Part shown: positions 55,620 through 64,000 of the stretch, in pieces
Layout: every line of letters starts with the position of its first letter
How positions within the stretch are numbered: position 1 is the stretch's first letter
Program-made: the position numbers and the translations under genes
Assembly: GCA_003290165.1 (NCBI GenBank)
Contig: QNQO01000535.1
Location: forward strand, 186,001 to 250,000
Origin: Berberis thunbergii
Taxonomy: Eukaryota > Streptophyta > Magnoliopsida > Ranunculales > Berberidaceae
DNA length: 64,000 nucleotides
Direction: 5' to 3'
The notes under the pieces: generated by a model
Seen by the model: the letters and a program-made list of their open reading frames with translations, nothing else
Database searches by the model: none
Told to the model about the DNA's origin: nothing

Positions 55620-57000
55620 ATCTTTCAGGGATGGTACTTATTGGGTTGTCGTTGATGATCAAGTGATTATCCTTGGGCACATTGTGTCATTTATGGAAAA
55701 GTTTTATAGGGATCGTAAGGAGTGAAAAGCGGAATTGGGTTGGTGGTTTGCAGTTTGACATTATTCCTGATGAGGAGAGGGAAAGGCTTTATGGCGAGCT
55801 TAGTCGAAATCCTTTAGGTGGTTAGGAGTTGTTGTAGCGATAAGGCTCCAAGCCCGATTGATTTTCCGTTGGTTATTTATTTATTTATTTATTTTTTATT
55901 TTAACGAGCGTTAGGAGTTTTTTGGTTGTGACATTATAGAGGTGGTGGCAGATCCTTTTTACTGGATTGGAGGTTCTGAGTGCTTATTTTATTTCTTTGA
56001 TTCCCGAAATGGAAGGAGTTCCTTCCATTTGGGCTTTAAAGTCTATTAGTCTTGTAGTTGGGATATTCAACATTATTACCAAGGATATTGCCAGGAGGTG
56101 GGTCAAGTATTTTTTTTCAGAGGATTGTTTAAGCTTGTTCATATGGGTGAACATTCCAAGGAACCTATATTCTAGCCTATAGTCTCTCCTGATCTCTTCT
56201 CAAGGACCCACTTCCTCTTCCAGAGGCCCTTTTCTCTGTATTCTACCATGTTCATATGGGTGAACAGTCCTTGGTTCTACTGTTTTCTGATTTAAACTTT
56301 TACTATAACTTTTATCATGATTTAATTAAACAAAAAACCAGGATAATTAAACTGATATTTTTGAAATCTGGTTTGAAGTGGTCTCAGGCCTAAAGGTCAT
56401 TTTCCAAGAGAATGTCATTTTATATATCCAATAGGAGAGGTTTGCAATATTCGACAGTTAGCAGAGTTTTTGGGTTGTGAATCCGTGAATATCAATGATA
56501 CTTGGGAATGCCTCTTGGAGCGCATTCAAGCTAGATTAATAGTTTGGAAAGCCAAATACCTCGTTGAGGATGGTAGACTCACTCTAATCCAAGATTATAT
56601 CCTTGCAAGCATCCCAGTTTTCCTCCTCGCTTAGCACTCTCGTTTCTATAGCTCAAGCCATCAATAGTTTGTAATTCCCTTGGGGTACTTCATCCTCACG
56701 TATCGAAGACCATCTCTTCAGTTGGGACATAGTTTGTTGGCTGAAACAGAATGGAAGCTTGGAGGGTTAAGGAAAATCTACGATTGCCATCAAGCTCTCC
56801 TTCCCAAATGGTGATTTGGAACTGAAAACAATGCTCTTTGGAGACAGATAGTTCAAGAAGTACGGTCTTCAAGGTTTCGGGTAGTTCCCTAAGGAAGTCA
56901 AGACTCCTTAAGGTTGGTAAAAGGCACAGAATCCATCCCACATCTTTTCCTAGATTGCAATTACTGCAAAACTCTTTGGGCAAACGTTATAAATAAATCT
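55620..57000 (+). pseudogene. L1-type LINE relic
   Basis: Plus-strand pieces of a plant LINE polyprotein lie in order. First comes HIVSFMEKFYRD, then LQFDIIPDEERERLYGEL, then the RT start FISLIPEMEGVPSIWALKSI followed by SLVVGIFNIITK (55990-56085). The catalytic YADD region is missing. Next come EVCNIRQLAEFLGCESVNI, LLERIQARLIVWKAKYL, GRLTLIQDYILASIPVF, SRIEDHLFSWD and a zf-RVT end HLFLDCNYCKTLW (56940-56978). Stops, frameshifts and internal deletions throughout; dead. Confidence 0.8.
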
Positions 57001-57640
57001 AGTTGGAATCCTCAATCAACCAACTCAATCACAAGTGGGTTTAAGTCTGGATCAACATAAAGTTGCCAATCCAAGGGAAATGGATCTGGCTAGGATGCTC
57101 CTAATTATCTTCTGAGTTCCATGGAAGTAAAGTAACAAGCAGGTATGAAATAAGGAATTCATAAGGAAGTTGGAGGTCCGATACATTTGTAGCATTATAA
57201 AAACCATCGCTTGGAAATTAGCTGAAAACCGGGGCATAATAAAAGATGAACCCATTTTGCAAGTTTTCACCAGTAAGGGATCGAACATTATTAGCAATTA
57301 TTTGTCGCATCTTTTCTTTAGTTTTTATGTCTATGCTTGTGTAAGGTTTTTTTTTTAATGCCTTTGAGCTCAATCTGAATTTCAACTTCTTTTATTGTTA
57401 AAAAAAGTATTAGCACGTTAAAAACAAGGTTATAATTCTTTATACGTGGAGGCGTGACGTGATATAAGTTTTTTAGAAGTGTATATTCTAAGTAAAGAAA
57501 ATATGCAAATGATACTTATAATCCTTGTTTTGTTTTGTTTTGTTTTGTTTTGTTTTGCGTATAGCGTATCGGAATCCTAAATTTAAGATACATGTATAGA
57601 AACTAATCGTAGATCCTAAAATATAGTGCAAAAATGTGTA
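57001..57640. other. Intergenic
   Basis: A/T-rich with a (TGTTT)n microsatellite at 57525-57557. No gene. Confidence 0.5.
57525..57557. repeat. (TTTTG)n microsatellite
   Basis: Six to seven units of TTTTG. Confidence 0.9.
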
Positions 57641-59070
57641 TTACATAGAGTTAATTTAGGATACCCCGAACAAATAGATAATTAAAGGTCAATACCTATT
57701 AGATATCGTTGCAGATGCCCTTTTGGACTAGCGGTCAACATTCATTGCTATTACTGCATGCATTGTTTTCAAATGTGCACTGTTTTGATGCCTAAAATAC
57801 CCCTAGACGAACGAACAACCACGATTGAACATTTCCCATTAGATCATCCACGTGGCAGCATTTGCATGTGTAAGTTTTGATCTATGCAGTTAATGCGGAA
57901 AGCGGTCGCAATGCAGTCAGGACCGCATTACGATTTTTCATAATTATGTGGGACTAAGCGGAATTATGAGGATAATTTTTTCAAAGTATATATTTTTAAA
58001 ATTTAATCATAGTCATAGATTACAAAATAAATAATTAATCAAAAGGGTGTAAATATGTAATCATAGTCATATATTATTTTACTAATTAATCAAATGAATT
58101 TAATTTTGCAGGTTGGAACACCTATAGTTACCTGGACCGTTTTTGACTGCTTTTTACTGTTTTTTACCGCTTTTTGACCGATTTTTCTGGTTTCGTTTAA
58201 AGTTGGCCGAGTCAACCCTGTGCGGTTCGGTCCAGCTCGCATACCGTTTTTTGGCCGATTTTCGGCCGCATTAATATCACAGGTTTTGATCAAATGGAAA
58301 ATTGAAAGTAGCTATTGTGGTACATTGGGAGGGAGGAGAAAACTCACTTGGATTCTTCAACAAAAAGTGATTCCATGAAATTTCACAAGGCGTAGATGTT
58401 TAGAGTAGCCAAGGGCTGAGAAGTTGCAGATTTAAGTCCATATAGAAAGAGTTGCAGGTCATCTTCAACCTTTGGCCATCCGCTCTGAACTTTGTCCTGA
58501 ACCAAGGGGCATTCTTAAATTTAAATCTATTATAAAGGACTGCCATAAATTTATTTTAGGGGGTAATATTGATGCCAATTTGTTTTGTAAAACAGACTCC
58601 ATGTGATTTTTGATGAGCTCACTCATGTTGATAACTTTGTAAATGCAAGTAAAATAAAATGAAAGTACTTACTAACTACATATGCAAATGTAAAAGTTAT
58701 TGTATGTAAACTTTGAATGCGAATGCATACTGACAACTATATACATGGCTTCCAAACCTGCTCAAATGCAAATGGACATTGACAAATACAAATAAATCTG
58801 TGTCAAATGCACCTTGTTGCAAAACTACATACAAATGCACCCTGTTTGCAAAACTACATACAACTGTACCATATTGCAAAGTTACGTTATATTGCAAAAC
58901 ATACAAATGCATTCATTCACATCATATTCAACAAAAACTACATTGTCATACAAAATAACCATTTATTAACATCCTGTCAAGCCATTAACAAACCACAAAA
59001 ACCCAAAAAAGTGGTTTCAAGCACATGTCAACATGAGTATCTACCTTGTCATAAACAAAGCAGGGTTAAT
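57640..59070. repeat. Left arm of a large MULE-related inverted repeat
   Basis: Landmarks in order: GCAGATGCC, TTGTTTTCAAATG, AAAATACCCCT, CACTTGGATTC, AGTAGCCAAGGGCTGAGAAG, ATGAGCTCACTCA, CTGTCAAGCCATTAACAAA, AAAAGTGGTTTCAA and CATGTCAACATG. All recur in the same order on the minus strand from about 62285 down to 61150. The arm is interrupted by a GACCG-rich segment at 58120-58285. A third copy of the outer ~100 bases starts at about 59085. Confidence 0.75.
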
Positions 59071-59084
59071 TTAACTTACCCTTC

Positions 59085-59290
59085 AAAATAAATAGCTTAT
59101 TTAGGATTAATTCCTAAAAGAATTGCAGATACCCCCCAGCCTATCAGTTCACATCCATTGACCGTTATTGCCATCACGTGTCTGGAATTGGTTATGAATA
59201 CCCTTAAGGCCTATGCACGTAGATCGCACGTGGGACTGCAATTGATTTAAAAGAATTCAATCTAGACCTACCTAATTGATCATGATAACC
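59085..59290 (+). repeat. Third copy of the MULE terminal sequence
   Basis: AATAAATAGCTTATTTAGGA, CCTAAAAGAATTGCAGATAC and TTCACATCCATTGACCGTTA match the outer end of both inverted-repeat arms. It may be the true left terminus of the plus-strand MULE relic. No 9-bp target duplication could be confirmed. Confidence 0.6.
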
Positions 59291-59299
59291 ATATAGAGT

Positions 59300-60232
59300 A
59301 TTGGAGGGAAAACTCCCCCCATTTTGCGTCTCTCTTCTTTCCCTCAATAGTGTAGTTTCTGTGCGAAAACTCTATTGTGTGCGATTTGTTCTCCCTCATT
59401 GTACCAAACTAGCTAGTGAATCCCTAAAGAAAAATACTACATTTTCCATCTCTGTCTTCTTTGTGCAACTGAACCCATGGAACCACTCCAACAGTCCAAT
59501 TCCTTATCCTCGAATCCACAATCCCACCATCAACAACTCCCCCATCCAATCCAAAATCACCATAGTCCCACCTACGGTCTACGACTTGCCATCCTCGATA
59601 GAACACGTGGTCAAATTCCAGAGCGTGAAAGGAGGGATTAGTGTACGATGAACTTGGATGGGTCACCACTCTTTCAAGATGAAATTTTGGTTTGAAATTT
59701 TTGACGTGATGAAGAAGAATAGAAAGAGCTGCAAATTGGTTTGAGAAGACAAATTAAAGATGAAGAGAACTTTGGGTTTGAGGAGGTTCAATTTGATCGA
59801 ATAGATTGATTGCCAGCAGAGATGCAATCCAACACTTGCAATGTGTACACAATAACAAGGGCAATTGCTTTTTCAACAACAACAACAATAGCAATAACAA
59901 TCATCGTCGAAGATGAAATGAGGTGTTTTGATTCTCTACAACAATAGCCTTCTTTGCTGATATTCACTATAAAGAGGATGCCTGGTCTGAAACCCCAAAT
60001 AAGGTGATATTCACTATAAAGAGGTGATATTCACTATAAATTAGGATGCCTTGACTGAAACCCCAAATGAGGTGATAATCACTATAAGATGTTTTGATTA
60101 TCTACAACAATAGCCTTCTTTGATAATATTCACTATAAGGTGTTTTGATTCTCTACAACAAGAAAACCCAGGTAACGACCCATTTCAAGTGTTTCAACTA
60201 AATTTGGCTTGTTTGAATTGACAAATGATTAG
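59300..60232. other. MULE interior, no intact gene
   Basis: Probably the 5' part of the plus-strand MULE. The frame 59301-59651 has no recognisable domain. Repeats of TGATATTCACTATAA occur at about 59929-60150. Confidence 0.4.
59929..60150. repeat. Repeats of TGATATTCACTATAA
   Basis: At least five copies or variants (TGATATTCACTATAAAGAGG, TGATAATCACTATAAG, TAATATTCACTATAAGG) are mixed with a repeated TTTTGATTCTCTACAACAA block. Confidence 0.75.
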
Positions 60233-61062
60233 ATGAAAGGATTGATACCCTATTTGAAGCAACCAATACCTTTCTCTTGTTCCTACTCTGGGTGGGTGCT
60301 CACATCAACTCAACCTTCTTCCATCACCTATGTTGAGGTGGTGGGGGCAACAGGGTTGAGAGATAATCTTGGTAGTATTGCCACTTGTTCAAGGAGTTTT
60401 GAGTATGATAGATTCACTGGTCTGTGTGCTGCCTTTTCTCCAAGCATCATGGGATGGTTGCATGGAATTAGGCCCGTGATGAGATTTGACGGTTGCGTTT
60501 TGAAGAACAAGTATGGTGGGTGTTGTTTGTCGGTCACTATTTTGGATGGTAACAATGGACTTTTTCCATTGGCCATTTATATCTGTCAGTCTAAATGTTA
60601 TCAAACATGACACTCTTTTTTAAGCTGAGGCACATTTGAAAATGCATGTAGGGAAATTGACAGAAGGGTTTGATTGAGGCTATTAAGCAGTTATTTCCAG
60701 AAGCAAATCACATGTTTTGTTTTAGATGCTTGTATAAGAACTTTAAGAAGGCTGGGCATTGGGGGAAGTTTTTATAGAAGCTAGCTTGGAAGGCTGCATG
60801 GATTTACAAGGAAGTTGACATGATCTACGATCTCAATTAGATTAAGGATGTAGATGAAACAACTCAAGTGGTTGGTGTTCAAGGATGTAACTACTTGTTG
60901 CAGAGCACAGTTTGATACCCGAATCTGTTCTAAGCACATTATTAACAACTTCAATGAAAATTTCAACAACTAGATCCTGAAGTTCAAAGACCTCCAATTA
61001 GGGATAGAGGTAGAGGCAGAGGCAGGGGCATGGGCAGAGACAGGAGAGAACCATACATGTGA
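60233..61062 (+). pseudogene. MULE (MuDR-type) transposase relic, plus strand
   Basis: First frame to 60610: FSPSIMGWLHGIRPVMRFDG, then CVLKNKYGGCCLSV and DGNNGLFPLAIYI. This is the start of the MULE transposase core, with the first catalytic Asp in FDG. After a lesion: GLIEAIKQLFPEANHMFCFR, NFKKAGHWGKF, LAWKAAWIYKEVDMIYDLN and VDETTQ. The SWIM zinc finger and zinc-knuckle parts are deleted. The end is a PPIRDRGRGRGRGMGRDRRE tail with TGA at 61060. It is a shortened relative of the minus-strand copy at 62349-64000. Confidence 0.85.
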
Positions 61063-61149
61063 ATATGAACTGACTTATTTGGGAGTGTACCATTTCTTGG
61101 TTGAATGCAGTGGAATGCATGTGATGTACCTAGCTAACACTTTAATGAC

Positions 61150-62285
61150 TTTAATTGCTTTGTTTTGGACATGATAGATACCCATGTTGACATGTGGTTG
61201 AAACCACTTTTTTTTTGAGTTTTTGGTGCTTTGTTAATGGCTTGCTACTTTTTATATGAAATGTAGTTTTTGTTGAACATGATGTACATTTACAACAATG
61301 TAGCTTTTGGGTTTTTGGTTCTTTGTTAATGGCTTGGCAGGATACTAATGTTGAATGTTGGTTGCACTTGTAAGTTTTGGGCATGATGTAGGGTTGCAAC
61401 GGGGTGGAATATATCATATTACAACAAGGTGCATGTATATCATATTGCAACAGGGTCCATTGATATGCAGCTTTGCAACAAGATTCATTTGACACATATT
61501 TATGTGTAGGTTTGTCAATGTTCATCTGCATTTGCATTTTGCTGCCTTCCATATAGTTGTAAACCTTGCATATAGTTGAAGCCTTGCATATAAATTGGCA
61601 ACCTTGTACTTGCATTTACAGAGTTGTCAACTTGAGTGAGCTCATCACAATACTTTGTTTTACTTACAATAATATTTTTCAACATTACCCCCTAACAAAG
61701 TGTTGGCATATGTAGGCATTAACTAAACCCCCTATATAGATTTGAATCTAATCATGCCCTCAGGTTTAACACAATGCTTTGTTTTACATACAATAATATT
61801 TTTCAACATTACCCCCTAACAAAGTGTTGGCATATGTTGGCATTAACTAAACCCCCAATATAGATTTGAATCTAATATTGCCCTCTGGTTGAACACATAT
61901 TCATAGTAGATGGGTAGAGGTTGAAGATGACATGCAAGTCTTTGTATATGGACTTAAACCTGCAGCTTCTCAACCCTTGGCTATTCTAAACATCTCTTGC
62001 CTTGTGAACTTCCATGGAACCACCGTCTGTTGATTAAATTGAGGAATCCAAGTGAGTTTAGTCTCCCTCCCAACATACAAGGATTACTTTCAATCCTAAT
62101 TGTTGGAAAATGTTCAATTCTTACCGTTAGATCGTGCAGGGGTATTTTGGACATTAAAACAATGTCCATTTGAAAACAACGCGTACAGTAACGATCAATG
62201 GATGTGGATCACTAGTCTGAGAGGCATCTGCAATAGGATATCTTTTAGGGACTAATCCTGAATAAGCTATTTGTTTGGGGGTAAT
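61150..62285. repeat. Right arm of the MULE-related inverted repeat
   Basis: Complementary in order to 57640-59070. It lies between the ends of the two MULE transposase relics and so is shared terminal sequence. Contains a 124-bp tandem duplication at 61646-61893. Confidence 0.75.
61646..61893. repeat. 124-bp tandem duplication
   Basis: Units 61646-61769 and 61770-61893, nearly identical (CTTTGTTTTAC, CATTACCCCCTAACAAAG, ATAGATTTGAATCTAAT). Confidence 0.85.
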
Positions 62286-62348
62286 CCTGTCACATGCATT
62301 CCACTGTTCTATTTAAACAAGAAATGTCGCACTTACAAAAAAGTCGGT

Positions 62349-64000
62349 TCATATTCTCTTTGTCCCCCTGCCCATGCCCCTTATTCTACCCCTGATTGGA
62401 GGAGGCCCCACTCCTTGTTGAAAGCTCTGTTTATGAAGGATTGAACTGTTGCAGTGTACAGAGTGTACAATGCAGACCGCGCATTGTCTCTTTGGAGCAA
62501 TAGGACCATTTGGTTGAGCATTGGGCATCTGTGGATTTATTCCTACATTATGGTTGAGCTTCAACATTTATGCCTCTACCCCTTCCAACAGTTTTGGAAC
62601 CCCTTGTCCTATTGTTCCTTGCCCTTCTTATTCTTTGTACTTTTTTTTTGGGTGTATCTTCAGTATGTTCCTTAGGAAGATTCTTGCATGTCCTCACATT
62701 GTGTTCATCCCACATTTCCTGCAGAATCTTGTCTCTCTCTGAGTAGGAGCTTTTTCATCCTCATCCCTTCTTTTTTGAGTTCTAGATCTCTTTGGTATTC
62801 TCTTCACTTCAGGTGTTAACACCAAGTATGGTGTCTGCAAGATGAAAACCATCATGGTTATAGTGCCATTGATTACATTCTTGCTCATAAATAACTCATC
62901 ATCATCAGTTGTACTTAGGTCAGTCTTTCTTGTTTGGGATGCTAACGACGCCCCTTGAATATGCCTCCCATATGCTCTTATAAAGTGGTATGGGTTACAA
63001 TACCTACAACATACACTCTTCAGAGGGATTCATGATCAAACATGATGTAAAGTGCAGTATCTCCTATAAAACTTACTCTGACCATGTTGGTCTCTGATTG
63101 ACCATGTTGACCACTGCATGCCCACATATAATCCGTGATAGTTTTCATTATTTACAATCACAATATCTGGTTGATGTTTCACCCTCTACCTATCTTCATT
63201 TGATGCCTCAAGTTTGACAAACCCATCATCTGAACCATGGATAACAAACCCCACCTCCTCTCCTGTTTACATATCAATAAGTTTTTGTACCCTAGGTACG
63301 ACTCCCTCAATATCTCACTGATTGTTGTTCGTTCTTCTTTCAAACACGAGCCTCATCAAAAGCATGTGATAATCTTCAATGAAGGTGCATATAGGCTTAT
63401 CTCTCAACTATAGGATTCTGTTGTTGAAGCTTTCACTAAAGTTGTTGGTAACATACTCGGAACTAATTCTGGTATCAAACTTTGCTCTATACCAAGTGTT
63501 TACTTCCATGTTTACTAACCACTTGTAAGCACTTTCATCTGCATTTCTAATCTGATTCAAATTGTAGTTCATATTAATTTCCTTGTAAACCCTTGCAGCC
63601 TTCGAAGCTAGCTTTTGTAAGAACTTCTCCCCATGCCCAATCTTCTTAAAGTTCTTATACACGTGTCTTAAGCAAATCCTGTGATCTGATTCTGGAAATA
63701 GATGCTTAACTGCCTCAACCCCTTTTGTTGGTCAGATATGAATGTCAAACTTTTTGCATGCATCTTCAAATGTGATTCAAATATGCTTAGGGAACAAATG
63801 TGCTTCAAGTATGCTTAGGGAAAGAGTGCTATGTTTGGTACACTCAAATGGCCATTGGAAACAATCCATTGTTACCATCCAAAGCTTTGGTTGACAAACA
63901 TCACCCACAATACTTGGTCTTTAGAAAGCTACCATACAATCCCACCAAGGACCTACATCAATGCAACCATCCGGCATCCCAACAAGCTTGTAAAGAAGGC
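62349..64000 (-). pseudogene. MULE (MuDR-type) transposase, minus strand, 3' part, runs off window
   Basis: On the minus strand from the right edge: MPDGCIDVGPWWDC, LDGNNGLFPMAI, a frameshifted stretch, EAVKHLFPESDHRIC, LASKAARVYKEINMNYNLNQ, ADESAYKWLVN and YVTNNFSESFNNRIL. Then, with stops, come a SWIM-like region (YRRYCTLHH, VCCRYCNPYHFIRAYGRH), PYLVLTPEVKRIPKRSRTQK, a CCHC-like CRKCG...HARIF knuckle and the tail GRIRGMGRGTKRI, with the stop at 62349. The order is that of MURA/MULE transposases. Several stops and frameshifts mean it is inactive, but it is more complete than the plus-strand relic. Confidence 0.85.

Overview
This is nuclear DNA of a flowering plant, most likely a core eudicot. 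It is AT-rich and its genes have GT-AG introns. The few recognisable host genes (F-box protein, VPS55, DUF1639 protein, NECAP) are plant-type. The sequence between them is largely dead or non-autonomous transposable elements plus old copies of a plant pararetrovirus (Caulimoviridae). No tool was run: calls rest on reading the sequence, its translations, terminal repeats and target-site duplications (TSDs).

Layout. 1-1.5 kb: start of a Ty3/gypsy-type ORF (minus strand, running off the left edge) and a gypsy LTR fragment. 3.1-3.9 kb: a hAT MITE. 4.2-5.4 kb: an intact single-exon F-box gene. 6.9 kb: a tRNA-derived SINE. 7.5-8.5 kb: a hAT element carrying a captured AAA-ATPase fragment. 9.3-11.6 kb: TRIM-like LTR units and a truncated hAT MITE. 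11.6-14.3 kb: a PRP28/RH21-type DEAD-box helicase pseudogene split by two hAT MITEs. 16.2-23.6 kb: a VPS55 gene (minus strand) with a 6.7-kb intron full of SINE, LINE, LTR and MITE debris. 25.2-26.0 kb: part of a DUF1639 gene (minus). 26.2-27.0 kb: two small foldback elements. 27-30.9 kb: nothing recognisable.

30.9-46.6 kb: one large nested insertion. An AT-rich PIF/Harbinger-like element with TAA duplications (30889-46620) holds a 1.6-kb hAT element and a 13-kb cluster of florendovirus-like sequence. The cluster has a deleted minus-strand copy (about 33.04-36.7 kb), two plus-strand fragments, and a nearly full-length but decayed plus-strand copy (about 38.0-46.17 kb). That last copy keeps the order movement protein, coat protein, protease, reverse transcriptase, RNase H, second ORF, and ends at a tRNA-Met primer-binding site. 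It is itself interrupted by a hAT MITE.

46.6-52.6 kb: a NECAP (adaptin-ear-binding coat-associated protein) gene. Its first intron holds a tandem duplication, a hAT MITE and an inverted copy of the gene's own promoter and 5' leader. That inverted copy also preserves the pre-insertion state of the 30.9-46.6 kb nest. 55.6-57.0 kb: an L1-type LINE relic. 57.6-64 kb: two MULE transposase relics in opposite orientation, with a large inverted repeat.

Biology. NECAP (clathrin adaptor accessory) and VPS55 (endosome-to-vacuole sorting) both act in membrane traffic, but nothing suggests functional linkage of the genes here. The window is mainly a record of repeated hAT insertion (eight elements seen, seven with readable 8-bp TSDs), gene-fragment capture and pararetrovirus endogenisation. 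All viral ORFs are broken. I found no CRISPR array, operon or bacterial-type system.
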